From Alectoria sarmentosa (lineage: Eukaryota > Ascomycota > Lecanoromycetes > Lecanorales > Parmeliaceae), in the NCBI GenBank assembly GCA_009733775.1, contig WOGZ01000019.1, forward strand, positions 124,001 to 188,000: DNA of 64,000 bases. The letters run 5' to 3'. A program made the translations under genes and the position numbers. Numbering within the stretch: the stretch's first letter is position 1; the number at the start of each line of letters is the position of its first letter. Of this stretch, positions 1-11,540 are shown in pieces. Under the pieces are notes generated by a model. It worked only from the letters and a program-made list of their open reading frames with translations. It did no database searches and was not told where the DNA came from.

Positions 1-30
1 AACAGTAAAAACAATCGTGACCTTTCGTAA

Positions 31-565
31 TCATATGCCCCCATCACCAGAAATACTCCGAGCTCCCAAGCTTGACGAACTCTGATGACCGAACGGCTCC
101 CCCATGCCCATCATCTTGAACCCGTCGTCCTTTTCGTCCCTCCTGGACCTAGCAAATGCCTCCCGGACGAACACGGCATCGAATCTCAACGGGACAGTTC
201 CATATTGTCCGGCAATAGTTCCCATTTCCATCATATTGACAGCATGGAGTGTCCTTGCCCTATCAGCCAAGCCTCCGCCTACATGCACGGAGCGATCCTC
301 ACCAGCCCTCCCACACTCCTCCTTTCCCGGCCAAATCGGTCAAGAACTCCGCAGCCTCGCCGTGCAAGGCCATGAGACCGCCTCCCGGCTTCGAATTCGA
401 AAGCTGCGCGAAGCTGATGGGGAGGCCCCGTTTCTCGGGCCGCACGACGTGCCAGCCCGTGGTTTTGGTGAGGAGGTTGAGGTATTTGCGGATGTGGAGG
501 AGGCGGGCTTCCATGTTGGAGAACGCTTTTTTTCGAACCGGGAAGGTTGTGTATTGATGCTTCAC
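31..565 (-). pseudogene. Remnant or frameshifted hypothetical protein
   Basis: Two minus-strand open stretches look like one broken protein. The first (565 to 299) reads through LLHIRKYLNLLTKTTGWHVV and ISFAQLSNSKPGGGLMALHG. The second (288 to 31) reads through VHVGGGLADRARTLHAVNMM and FDAVFVREAFARSRRDEKDD. They abut in different frames near 290-320, and no intron of usable size fits between them, so a 1-2 nt indel is the simplest reading. Both halves have ordinary protein-like composition. I do not recognise the family. A sequencing or assembly error in a G/A-rich run is an alternative to true decay. Confidence 0.35.
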
Positions 566-1233
566 GGGGGTAGATGGTCAATGGAAGTCCACGAGGAGCA
601 GGTATGTGAAAGGGTGAAGTATTTCAGGATGCCATGGGGCATTATCTGGTTCTATCGCTGCTTCAAAGCTTGTCTTGCCGAGCTCGACCCGACAACATAT
701 CAGCGAGGCTTTTTGAGGGGGTTTCATGCCTGAGAAAGTATCCCGCAGAGCACTCCTACCCGCGCGTCGTCCGCTGGATTTTACAATTTCTACAGAGTTT
801 ATATTTATCTCACAAGCTACTCAGACCTCAAGGTGCACGCCGACCTTAAGCCGGGTATTTCAATCGAAGAAGCTGTTGTGAAAAGCGTTCTGTGGAAAGC
901 AGCAAGGTGTCCTCCATCTGCACCAGCCTTTCGGGATATCATAAAGCCTGCTTCTGTCCTGTGACGTCTACACCTCTCTAATGCCTTCTAGCTCCTTTTG
1001 CACTGCACACTCACTCCCACAAGCACAGCTCAAACTCTAGCTGACATACCACAGTCACTCTGAATTACGAGCCAAGTCATCAATCCTTTCGCCCTCCATT
1101 TTTCCGCTCCCAACGCCAACAAAAGACCAGGGCATCTTCAAATACACATCAAACTCATCAGTCACATTCATGCTAGTCAATTCAGAACACATCCGTGCCC
1201 ACACCATCACCTATTCCGTCTCTCTTACCCTCG
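566..1233. other. Gene-free stretch
   Basis: No supported gene. Short plus-strand frames here are shadows or lack any recognisable domain. The part from about 960 to 1200 is C/T- and A-rich, like a fungal promoter or UTR, but no transcript can be assigned to it. Confidence 0.5.
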
Positions 1234-1884
1234 TCATGAGCCACCATTCGATCCGTCTCCCGCCCGTCGTGGATCTGGTAGTATCAATTCAGGATCCCAG
1301 TCACTAGATTCTCCTACGCTGGTGTCGGCATGGAATGGTCCCCGTTGAGTTGGGCCAGAAGAAGCAGTCTGTGGCGATCCAGTAGGCGTGGTTGATGATC
1401 GTCCTGGACGGGGTGATCCGAAGAAGCCAGCCTGTGGCGAGCCAGCAGTGGCTTGTTGTCCACGACGAACTGACCTGGAAGCGCTGCCCCGTGGCGAACC
1501 AGCAGGGGTAGCCGATAATGGCTCCCGACGCGCTGATCCGGAAGAGCTTGTTTGTGGCGAGCCAGTGGGTGACGGCTTTCCGCTAGTCCTCAAGCCGGAT
1601 GAGCCGGTCTGATTTGTGCCGTGCGTAGAGGTTCTCCTTATCGACGAGCCCGAGTCTGACGTTCGTTCCGGCAGTGGCTGCAGTGGTAGGAAAGTGGTTT
1701 GCCTTTGGTCCGGTGCTTCCGTATAGCTGGGGGGACGGGGCTCAACTACGGACGTTAAGGAAGGGATGCCAAGGAATTGTTCCATATCCTGACGTTCGCT
1801 GTCTGATGTCGCTTGATTCTGGACCGCTCTTCTGATGATATCCAGCATTCTCGTCTGTATCCATGTTCCGTTCGGGGATGTCAT
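1234..1884 (-). CDS. Hypothetical Ser/Pro/Gly-rich repeat protein with PPxY motif
   Basis: A single-exon frame of 216 residues starting at an ATG. Residues about 1-50 look like a short folded segment (MLDIIRRAVQNQ). A PPSY motif near residue 53 matches the PPxY consensus bound by WW domains. The C-terminal half is a degenerate repeat of about 19-21 residues, each unit beginning GSP(Q/R) and rich in Ser, Arg and Thr, giving a roughly 60-nt minisatellite in the DNA. No enzyme domain or signal peptide is visible. It is probably an intrinsically disordered protein. Because the sequence is repetitive, a fortuitous frame cannot be excluded. Confidence 0.4.
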   Translation of the reverse strand: MTSPNGTWIQTRMLDIIRRAVQNQATSDSERQDMEQFLGIPSLTSVVEPRPPSYTEAPDQRQTTFLPLQPLPERTSDSGSSIRRTSTHGTNQTGSSGLRTSGKPSPTGSPQTSSSGSARREPLSATPAGSPRGSASRSVRRGQQATAGSPQAGFFGSPRPGRSSTTPTGSPQTASSGPTQRGPFHADTSVGESSDWDPELILPDPRRAGDGSNGGS

Positions 1885-2850
1885 TGTGGTCTGGAAGCTG
1901 GAGCAGGAAGAGACGGAGGTTGAAACAAAGTGAAGGCATCGTCGATTTATTATATGATGTTTACGCTCAGTTTGCGCAGTCCATGTTTGCGATTAAGTAT
2001 TGTTACACAAGGTGGTTACTTTTTGCTGACAATGGATCATGCTGACAAGGACAATAGTGCCGAGAAGGTTCTTCTGCAAAGAAATACAAGGTCAATACCC
2101 CAAGCTTGTTGTTTGCATCATTTCAAGCACGGTTTCAAACCGGCAGTCACGTTCGCCTAGGAAAATGAGACGTCCTGGTGACTCCCACCAGAGACCACTA
2201 TCTTCATGCTGATCAAGATCGTAGTGTTTAGCTGGATCCTTGAGTGTCTGCGTTGAAGCAGTCTCTCTAATCTGGTGGAACAGTCATAAGCTTTAGTCTG
2301 GCGGAACAGTCATAAGACATATAGACATGCTGCAGCTCTGGAGGTTGATTTCACGACATGCCGGGCTCTTTGAGCCGTCGGTAGGGGTGTCGTGGGCGAG
2401 GGGATGGCCGAGATCCCATTGTGATGATAGCCGTGAAAAGAGCAGCTAGTATTGAGTATGCGCAGTCGTGGGGATTTGAGGATGTCAATGCTTGGACGAC
2501 AAGAGATGAAGAGTGCACTGGCGGCACAGATGCCATCTTAGCAATTTCGCTGTTGCGCCAGCTGCCATTTGCTCTCTTTTCTCTTTCGCCGACTTGGAAT
2601 TATCCTGCTTTGGCGACCTTTGCTGAGAAACAGTTCAAAGATATCGGAGCATAAGTACCGACCACAGAGAGGAAACTCGTCATGGAAGCCATGTTGCTGC
2701 AGATCTGCACTCGTAGCGGTTAATGTGGGAGTCCAGAGGCGAATCGTGAGTTACAACTTATCCTTGCGAGATGAAACTTTCATGGTTGGAGGTTTTCTGA
2801 CTAGACATCGAGGAGGAAAGCTCGGCTAACTCGACACAAAAACTGGCAAC
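1885..2850. other. Gene-free stretch
   Basis: Short frames only (61-86 codons) on both strands, none with a recognisable motif or convincing splice signals. I see no repeat or RNA gene here. Confidence 0.45.
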
Positions 2851-2919
2851 ATGTTGAATTTAGGTCTGGCAAAGATCATGGCAGACGTGCTTTGTCTCAA
2901 CGGTTTCGTTTCCTCGGGT

Positions 2920-3440
2920 AGCTTCTCCGGCAACTCACCTTTTTCCTTCCTCACAACGACGCCGCCGGCCTCGACATGGCCTTCCAAACCTATCTCGTCA
3001 CTAGCGCAATGGCTCAAAATCAATGACTCGCTTTCTACGGTCCGCCATACACTGGCAACGGCCCACACGGCCCCTTCAACAGTAGCACGGCCTCACAGGC
3101 AGCAACCTTCGGATGCACGATCGAGTCTAGTGGCGTCTGCGATATCCCTGATGGCGAACATCCATTCACCATAGGTCTGCAGGCCCGCTTTGTTGATTGG
3201 TCGGAATGGACGTCTCCAAGCACTTCACGTTCCTACTACGCCAACCAGGGTAGACACAAGATTTCGCCAATTAGCGCTGTAATGACCAACGCCATTGTGA
3301 ACAACAAGTGGACAACGCCTTCCCTTGTTTTTGTTGGAGGGTACAACTGTTCGCAAAATAGCGGCGCGAACAGTAAGCCAATTGTGTCAGTGTCGAATCA
3401 GGGGACGTTGGACTTTCGCTGTCTTAGCAAGATAGCTGTT
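2920..3440 (+). pseudogene. Decayed gene with in-frame TGA, unknown family
   Basis: One plus-strand frame reads almost continuously for about 170 codons, through AAGLDMAFQTYLVTSAMAQN, then a TGA at 3024-3026, then LAFYGPPYTGNGPHGPFNSS, GLQARFVDWSEWTSPSTSRS and TPSLVFVGGYNCSQNSGANS. The stretch after the stop is too long and too protein-like to be chance, and it has paired Cys residues suggestive of a secreted or extracellular protein. No start codon or signal peptide was found in the same frame. A point mutation creating the stop is the simplest explanation. An unrecognised short intron over the stop is an alternative. Confidence 0.4.
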
Positions 3441-4788
3441 ATAAGGGTGTTAGAGCGTTGCGACTTGCCAGACCGCAGGTAAGGGCTCTGGCTGTGGTGA
3501 CTTCTTCGATACTTGCGGCTGAGGAAGTTTCTCCTCTATAATGTGTAATTAGACTTGATTATTTAATTGTGGTGGGCAATTTGGTGAAAGAGGTCAGGCA
3601 TTCTGTCCGTGTTTGTCCAAAGCTTCGTCTGCTTTTTGGATTGAGAATCTGCGTCGGGTATATAGCAGGCGTTTGTCTTCTTGCCCTTACCATCAGAGAC
3701 AGGATCACATTTTGCTCTTCAATCTTACCACACAAGATCTTATTTGGGCATAATTTACCGTGGTGCTTTTTCTGTATCTTTCATGTTTCATCTATTTTCC
3801 GAGCCATGGAGCCCCAGATACAGTTCCCAACCGAAAGACTTTAGAGAAAGTCAAATTATTAATTCCGTCTGATTAGAATCTCAAAAGGTCACGCCACAGA
3901 TCTTGATGCGGTGCAGCCGTGCCTGTAGCTGTTGGCGGCTCAGGAGAGTAGCCACGTTGCACGGCTCCATAAATACTTAGATAGATTCTCGGGCGTAGAA
4001 TAACCGTGATTGCCCAGCCAGATCTCCACCGTGTCTGGATCGATGAGATGGTTATTATAGAAAAGTTGTCGTTTCAATGTTGAAATATGATGATGGGATG
4101 GGAATGATGAATTGATTATTCTCCCAAAGCTCCCCTGGAGCAGGCTCTATATACAGTACTAATCATGTGGCTGGCATGGCAACAGGCCGGAGGAGGCTGG
4201 GAACCAACCATCTTTCAACATTCAAACGCTGATTGATAGAAGCATTAACAGGAGAGGATGGAAAACTTGAAGAATAAGTCGCTTCGTCCAAGGGCCCGCC
4301 GAGGCGCCATTGCCAAAACAGCGCTAGTCTAGAATAAGCTTAGGTTGGTTTGGCTTGTGCACAGACTCGCGGGGAGCAATAAAGCCCGCACAGCCTAAAT
4401 TATTTCAAGGAATCACAACTTATCAACCACCACAGCAATAGAAATTTTTTTGTCTTAAGTTGTTTAATGCAGAAGAGTTGATTCCTCAGAGGATTTAAAT
4501 TGAAAGTATCTACCGAAAATGATTCGTTGCGAAGCTGTCAAGACCTTCGCGATTTGAAGGTCTGCGGGCTTTTTTGCTACCCGCAAGACAGATTGTGCAA
4601 TTTCTTGGCTGCCGCCTGCCACACAGCATCCTCAATTGATAAAGTACCTTATGATTTCCTCTAAGTACCTACAACATTTCCAGCAAGTATAGTACGCCAC
4701 TCAAATCTTGAGGTAAAACAAGTCGTCGAATAAGTTCCTGTCTGATATTACTAATCAAATATACCTGCCATTCTCCAACTTTCGACGA
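3441..4788. other. Gene-free stretch
   Basis: No supported gene. Locally AT-rich (notably 3850-4500) with scattered short frames of 60-90 codons lacking recognisable domains. No repeat or RNA gene was identified. Confidence 0.5.
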
Positions 4789-5697
4789 CTATTCTTCTTC
4801 TTCGTCTTCTTCTTCATCTTCTTCTTCTACTTCATCATCTATCACACCACGCAGATGTGTCCACCCTCCCACAGCACCCTCGTTTTCCAGTGGCCATTCC
4901 GCCATGGTAAAAAATGGCCCATCTGTTGCCATTGTCTCTATGCGAGCCTGGCTGCTCTCCATCTGTCTCCCCGCCCTTTGTTCTGTATGCGCAGTCCTAG
5001 GTACTAATACATAGCCAAAATCGTCATCGCTGGTTGAATTCTCCGCTGGGGATTGGGTCTCCAAGGACCCGTCGCGTGTGGGCGTAGTTTCTGGCGCATC
5101 GTTTCTTCGCGGTCGCGGTTGCAGTGTCGCCGATCCTGGCTCTGGCCTTTCTGGCATTTCTAACTCCGGTCGCCATTCCCACCTCAATGATGGCTGCGGT
5201 GGTGCCATTTCTGACTCAGATGTCCACGCTGGCGCCTTCGCATCGATCGTACATCCATATGTCTTTGTCCGCAGGAAGACAATGTTGAAGCAGTGACTTT
5301 CCCCGCGATAGCCCTCCGTCCTTGGCCGCCTTAAATGCATTAGAACCATCCACAGAATGTCACGCTCAACAACTTACCATCCTTGCAACTTCCCTCCCTC
5401 GCGCACCAGAGGCCGCACGTAGAGGTTCATTACTTGCTCGGCACCGGTTCGCGCACCACGACCTTCGTTTAAAATATCGTATCGTGAAGGATAAGCTTCG
5501 GGGATGAGGGTGTCGACTTCATCGGGGTTGAGAACGACCCATGGGCCGACCTCATCGGAGAGATGGGTGTTGGAGTCGGGCTTGGTGCAAGGCAAGGAAG
5601 AAGAGCAGACATGCATCTTCCGCGCTTCCAGTGGGAGCGGGACTTTCGGGGGTCTCGAATTTTCACGGTAGAGGAACGAGGGATGAGGTATAGGCAT
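4789..5697 (-). CDS. Hypothetical protein with acidic C-terminal tail (2 exons)
   Basis: Exon 1 (5697-5378) begins MPIPHPSFLYREN and ends in phase 2 at a GTAAGT donor. Joining to 5329-4789 through a 48-nt intron gives a continuous 286-residue protein, reading GKLQGW into RPRTEGYRGES. The inferred acceptor is TTTAAG, preceded by CTAAT as a possible branch site. The protein has an N-terminal folded-looking part containing EVGPWVVLNPDEVDTLIP, a Pro/Glu-rich middle, and a C-terminus that is almost entirely Glu and Asp. No signal peptide, membrane segment or catalytic motif is visible, and the family is not recognised. The good frame continuity supports a real gene. The AAG acceptor is the weak point. 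Confidence 0.45.
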
Positions 5698-6413
5698 TTT
5701 GGTAGGCTAATATACTCCAGTGTTTTCCTTTGTGAGACTTCCGGGGTAGGAGTTGTTTCAGAAGAGGTGCGGTGTAAGCTGATCAGGGAGTGCTTGTAGA
5801 ACTAATGGGTTCTTAAGAAAGATTTCACTGTGGCAAAAAAAAGGGATTAAACTCATACTAAGCACCAGGGCATGGCAACGGCCGGAAAAATTTCTTTGTG
5901 AGAGAATTGCTTGGAGGGCCGTTATATGGGGTTGAAAACCGTAGAACAGTTACAGAACTGATCCAAGTCGGAGGCATCCCTCGAGTCTAGCGTTACAGAC
6001 TGGATCTTTCTAATTCTGTATCTCGTCGATGGTCCGGGAGCCGGAAAGTGCAGAGATCCTGAGAGGAACCAGCAGCATTATAACAAGCTTGATTCTCGCA
6101 GCTGGCCGTCGGGATTCCGATATTTCTTTTCTTCTATCATGAATGAGAATATACCAGTCACGGCCATTTCAAAAGCTGGAATGGATCTTTATCCCGGCAC
6201 TAGGCTATGCGATATTTCCGATCAAGGGAGAAAATACTTGTTGGCACCTGCCAATTGTGAGCGCTTTTGAGCCCATTTTTATCTTCTCTCATTGCTAAAC
6301 TCTCTTTCTCAGCTGTCATACCGATGATCTCGTAAGTACGATTATACCACTTTCAGTCATTGTACTCTGCCACTATTCAATACATTCAAAAGACACAGAC
6401 ATAATTCGCAACC
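5698..6413. other. Intergenic, probable promoter region of the small gene at 6414
   Basis: No coding region supported. It lies between the divergent starts of the hypothetical genes at 5697 (minus) and 6414 (plus). I see no distinctive element. Confidence 0.4.
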
Positions 6414-6746
6414 ATGGAATACCGCCTGCTGCAATTCCACTACGAAGGCACAAACTGTCACTGCTCCAACGCCGGTACGCCTTTACCCTCCCCAGACCCA
6501 TCAACAACAACGGACTGAAACCCCACCCCAGAAGCTGGAACCTGGCACATCATCAGCACGGCCGAAGCCGGCATCCCGCTCTCCAAAGGTCCCATTCCCA
6601 ACACGCTCGACGATTCCCTCGACCTGGGCCCGAAACGACATGTGTCCATAGCCAAGATTCTAGCAAAGGGGCGCCGATGGGAGGGGTGGTATGAGCAATT
6701 AAGAGCCTTTTTCATCGGTAGGATTCGGAGAGCTGATGCGGAGTAG
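6414..6746 (+). CDS. Small hypothetical protein, 2 exons
   Basis: Starts at an ATG in a favourable context (CAACCATGG). Exon 1 (6414-6474) encodes MEYRLLQFHYEGTNCHCSNA. A 57-nt intron (6475-6531, GTACGC to CCCAG) joins it to an exon encoding EAGTWHIISTAEAGIPLSKG, then SIAKILAKGRRWEGWYEQLR, ending at a TAG. The result is 91 residues. The second exon is rich in aromatic and basic residues and looks like a folded small domain. It has no signal peptide or membrane span. A further splice at the GTAGGA near 6719 could extend it. No family is recognised. Confidence rests on the clean splice signals and reading frame. Confidence 0.42.
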
Positions 6747-8281
6747 TAGGGCGCTTCATGCTGTCAGTCAGAATGATTGGCTGGATGACCACATCACGAA
6801 CGTCATCATCACACGAGGGAGGGAGTTGGCATCGGTGTCTGTGGCGGATAGAGAGTGGGATGTGCTGCATTGAGGGTCTCCTGGTCAGTTACTTGTGGAT
6901 CATATTTTCTTACTATATTAGAAAGTCTAGATCAGGAAGGAGGTGGGGGTTAGGAATTTCAATTCGCTGTCAGATGGGTTGAAGCTTGGACCGCGGAAAG
7001 ACTGTTAATCATCTGCGAATGCTCCCAATGTCCATTCTTTCACCTTCTCATCTCAGTCAAGTCAAAAAGCATGACCTTGGCAGCCCAATCACAACAGCCA
7101 GGACGATCATCGATAAATAGAACGTGCCCGCGCATCTCGACATTCCACATTCCATCAGAGTCCCCAGCATGTACATCCTCCAAAACCCCACAGAACCCCC
7201 CAACTCTACGACATAAAAATCACCCTCACACAACCAATCCGTCTCCATCCACCTCTACCGACCACAGCGCACGGCCATGTTCTCTCATAATTCCCTTACT
7301 CCATCAAAACACCGCCCAGCCGCCTCTCTTGTTGTTCTAACGAGCGCTTCAACACCTCTGCACTCCCTCTCTCTCTCTCTCTATACGCATTCTGCATCGC
7401 CGAGGCCGAAAATTGCGTCTCTACGTTGGCTGTTTTGATAATTGTGCAAGATAGAGTACGGTGGACGGATTTCGCATCCGTGTCTCTACCGCCGCGTAGT
7501 AGACTCCTCGAATGCTGGATCTGATGGATGGGGTTTCTATTCTATTTGGCTATATACTTCAGGAGTATTTTTTGGATGCTATGCCGGGTCTACCACCTGG
7601 GCGTGGTTTGATGTAAGGGGTACATCAGGCACGGGGTGTTGGAGGGAGGATTCTATGCGCTTGATGAGGATTGGTTTTGATTTCGATGATGGGGATGAGA
7701 GAGGTTGGAGGAGTAGAGTTTCAGGTGTGGTTTTGCTAAGAGAGGCGGGACGTGAAGTAAGATGCCGTTGTTTCAGAAGGTGAGCGTCAAGGGATACGGT
7801 CACTGTTGCTGGGTGGGCTACAGGAACTGCTTGTACGGAAGATATCATCATTGGAGAGAGTGTGCTCGCGAAGATGGTGGAGAAGGCGGGAAGCTTAGGG
7901 TTTACTGTTGTTTTGGGGGATGAGAAGGTTGTTTGCTCGTTGTGGAATTGCTTTTCATTTCTAGTAGAGTTGCTTGCAACATAGTGCCGTAACATGGAGA
8001 CAGCAGCCACATCATTTTCCTGTAGACCAAACAACAAGACCTTTCTCAGACTATCCCTCCTAGCTTTCCTCTCTCACAGCACATCACTGACTGGGAAACC
8101 AAAGCTCCATATTCACGAGATTGGCAATGCGTGTCATAGTGTTTTGGGTTATGTCGCGTAGAGCAGGGTGTTCATCGCGCTAGTCGTAGAGTCAGTCACG
8201 ATGTACATGCTCGCGACATCAGTACCACTCACAATGTCAATTGCCATTTGCCTCATGGCTTGGTCGTTCTTGGCCCCCTGC
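6747..8281. other. Gene-poor stretch with a CT microsatellite
   Basis: No convincing gene. A minus-strand frame of 152 codons at 8037-7579 is Ser/Thr/Pro-rich with no domain and is not called. A (CT)n run lies at about 7366-7382. Other frames are short. Confidence 0.45.
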
Positions 8282-9256
8282 TCAGAAGTCCTGTATTCGG
8301 TCAGCAGGGTCGTTTCTTAGGACATTGTGGCACCCGTACTCGAATGCCATCTTCTCAACGGAGTCGAAACCTGCGTCAGCAGGCGTGAAGTCCATCACAT
8401 CGGTGGCATCGTCTCGAGTTGCCACAGATGAGGAAGGGATAGCCATATTCGTATCGCCTTGGCTTGGCCAATTGTCCCGCGCCCTCGTGGACTTTGCTCG
8501 TTTGGCTTTTGCTATCCCATTAGTTTTAGGTTTGGTGACCTTGGCCTTGAGCCCAGTGGACGCCTTTCTGGGTGCGCATCCACTGATACCGAACTTGTCA
8601 CGCGTCCCGGCTGAAACATCTTGGAGCATCCTGAGAGTTTGGCGGGCGTGAGCCAGGCTTGATACTGTCTCAGCATGTTTATCCGTTAGGATCAATTATG
8701 GTTTGACTTACTTAGAGCCAAACGATCTCGGATTGGTGTGCTTGGTAGCTTGGCCCGCTTTCTCCTCGTTGAATAGTGCTGTAGCGGTTTGTTAGTAGTG
8801 TTACAAAATGAACAAATTCAGCAGGCAGAGAATATGACAAGTACGATCATCCGCTCGAGATGAAGACTGTCTGTGGATGGAGTCGTAGAAGGTGCAACAA
8901 GATGTTGAAAGTGTGTCAGTGAGACACAAAGAAAGATGCGTACCTTTGCGGATTCTGGTCCAGTGAGTCCGGTCTTCACTGTCAAGATGGAGAGGACTGT
9001 CCTCGGGGAACTCTTCGACCTAGATTACAGATCGGAATTGGCTCAAGTCACACGAAAGGGCTCATTATCTTACGTCTAGAGCCTTCTCTTTCGAGCCCAT
9101 GAGCTGCTCGAGGGTGGGGTCGTTCAACACCGCATTCTTGGGGCGTTTGCGATAGGGCGGGCAAGTGAGTTTGGCCACGTTCTGAGGGGCTGTCACCAGG
9201 GCAGCAGCAGTCGAGGATGACCCCATGTCCATTGCTGAATCCATTGTTGAGTCCAT
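8282..9256 (-). CDS. Hypothetical multi-exon protein
   Basis: Four exons can be chained. 9256-9074 begins MDSTMDSAMDMGSSSTAAAL. 9019-8944 encodes VEEFPEDSPLHLDSEDRTHW. 8778-8712 encodes LFNEEKAGQATKHTNPRSFG. The last runs from about 8658 to 8282 and encodes a Lys/Ala-rich segment, then EKMAFEYGCHNVLRND. The first two introns have GT donors and TAG or CAG acceptors. The last join needs an AAG acceptor. Using the nearby CAG instead would give an earlier stop. The Lys-rich region (KAKVTKPKTNGIAKAKRAKS) resembles nuclear or DNA-contacting linkers, but no domain is recognised. The true start could lie further upstream. Confidence 0.38.
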
Positions 9257-10458
9257 CTTCGTCTTTTGATGATCGACGTGTAAACAATTGGTGATGGAAG
9301 CGAGATTGTCAAAGATCTTTTGCCCGTAGCATAGGCGCTAGCGTCAAGAGCGGGAAAGATCAAAGTGAAGCCGTGAGGAAGTATTTCCAAATCACATCCA
9401 ATGAAAATTAGTCGAGAGATCTACACTCAGACCTTCGTTGTGGATGCAGCAATTCTTTAACAAGCGTTAGCACAGAACAATAAAAGTCCGGGCATGATAC
9501 TGACCTTGTCCTTGCAGCGCGTAGGACATGCTTGATGTCTCCTTCTTTATACCGCCGACTGTGCAACTCCTTGGAGCAAGATGGTCTCCACTATCATCCT
9601 ATCCCTCATACCCTTTATCAAAGTGCGAGTTAATGAGCGCCTTAATAGCTTCCACTCAGGTCAGAAGTGCTCTAGCGCCATCGAAATCTCCTTCCCTTCG
9701 CACCAAAGCGTTGAAACAGTCGTCAACCCTATGCCAAGATTCCATCTTCCTCTCAGACGCCGAATATCGACGCGTAGCTGCTCATTTGAGACATCCTCGT
9801 TCCTGGGGTTATTCGAAAACGCGCTCTCCATGGTTGTTGACTTGTGGGAGTTGCATCGGTAGGGTAACATCCCTGTACGAGGCTTGTGAGAACTACAGGA
9901 TCAATTGTGCCGTCTGGATAATGGTCACAGCATTCCTGAATGGAGTCAGCTTGCTCGATAAGAGCCTGAGTACGATACCAACCTTCGACTTCGGCTTGCG
10001 AGATTTACAGCCCTTCGTTCTCCTAGATGGACGAGGTATTGGATCTGCAAGTCTTACCTTAATGGCGTTCACTGTGGTCGGGGCTGGGCGGCTTGGGACA
10101 GAATCGTCGGCGTCTGGGTTGGTAATCCAACCTGCATGCAGGCAGGGTGAAAGGGTGGAGAGGTAATTGTCCCGGCGGGTAGGTGCGGGCCTCCTTTCGG
10201 ACGAACAATGCAGCGAAAACCAATCTCATCGCTGATCGGATATGATAATATCCTACCTCAGCAGCAATACCGAACTCCCCGCAGTTACGTCCACGAATCG
10301 CTTACGCTCTGATAACAAGGTCATCAGCCGCACGCCATTTCGTTCCGCAGCAAGAACTCCTGACATGATATTTGGGATGATACCCAGATTTTCTAACGTC
10401 GTGGCTTGAGGACCATCCAAAAAGACAAACGACTTAAGACTCATTAATGTTATTTTCA
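9257..10458. other. Ambiguous stretch, no confident gene
   Basis: A 212-codon plus frame (9528-10166) and several minus-strand frames overlap, for example 9870-9661, which reads NEQLRVDIRRLRGRWNLG. None can be chained into a convincing protein with good splice signals. The minus strand looks slightly more protein-like and may hold exons of a neighbour of the 8282-9256 gene. Confidence 0.3.
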
Positions 10459-11149
10459 AAAGGACAAAAGCCCTCGATCCAGACGGACAAGGAGTTCATG
10501 ATTACTCCTCGGGTAGCTGGAATGTCGAATGTCGAATGTCTCAAGAGCGTACCTTATGGCCGTCGAGTCTTGGAGGGTGTGGGCATATGTATGTATATAT
10601 AATTTGAGGATGTCAACCGCTAAAAGAGTGGTTCGAGAACCTGGAAAGCATAGATAATTTTATAAAGAACGGCGAGGGTGTGCAACAATTTGCAGCTATA
10701 TGAAACATGGCGTGAAAGAAGGCACGAAGCGGAGGCGAAGGCAGTGACTTGGGAAGCAGATGATAGTATAACAAGCTTCGAGAGTACGTCTATAGATCCT
10801 AGCAGGGCTATAGGAACACCTGGAAGGTGACCTGTTGCACCACTACCAAGGATTTGACAAGGCCTGCCCGGCAGGCATGCTGCAAGAAGCAAGCAGCGGA
10901 ATAGAATAGAATAGAATAGAATGAGTCTTATATAGGAGTTGCTGAGGCTGTCCTTGACACAGACGCGGATTTGTGAATTACCCAGGCTAAAGTACTTTAT
11001 GTGAATACGCGGCTAAGATTGCGATACGTCACACACAAAAGTTAGCCGAACAAATCAAAGCCTGAGGCTTACGGCAAGGCTGAACAAACAACCTTTAAGC
11101 TAAGTAGGCTCGTGACACAAATATCACTTTGCTTCATTCAAGATTCTAT
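10459..11149. other. Gene-free stretch with AATAG microsatellite
   Basis: No gene supported. A pentanucleotide (AATAG)n run occupies about 10899-10922. Confidence 0.5.
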
Positions 11150-11540
11150 GTTGCCAATCACTATGCTTGATTCCTTCCGGCTGGACCATCATATCTTTAT
11201 AACATCAAGTATCCTATCATTTCCCCTTCTGCAGGAGATGAAGGATATACAGGCTCGGCACAGAGACGTTTCCCATTTCACTATACTTGAATTCACTCTG
11301 GCTGGACCTTCCTGTCTCTTTAATGTTATATCATGTCATTTCTCCTTTTATCGAAGATGAAGGAAATACGGACTGCGCTGAAATACATATCTGTTCTGTT
11401 GCATTTCTTTTATCAATACTTGAGTTCACTTCGGCTGGACCTTTGTGTCTCTATGGCATTAATCGTTATACAGTCTCATTTCTACTGCTGCAGGAAATAA
11501 AGGGTATGTGGAGAACGCACAGGCTTTCCGGCTAAATCGC
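11150..11540 (+). repeat. Three imperfect direct repeats of about 120-135 bp
   Basis: Three diverged tandem copies share the same order of blocks: CTTGA(A/G)TTC or a variant, GGCTGGACC, a T/C-rich part ending ATCATTTC or TCATTTCT, then CTGCAGGA(G/A)AT or ATCGAAGAT and an A/G-rich end. The GGCTGGACC block falls at about 11179, 11300 and 11433, so the spacing is about 121 and 133 bp. Short open frames within the copies arise from the repeat and are not called. Origin unknown; the array lies in a gene-free region. Confidence 0.6.

Noticed and set aside
8241..8651. 136-codon plus-strand frame.
   Set aside because: Antisense to the chained minus-strand exons; no domain or good start context.
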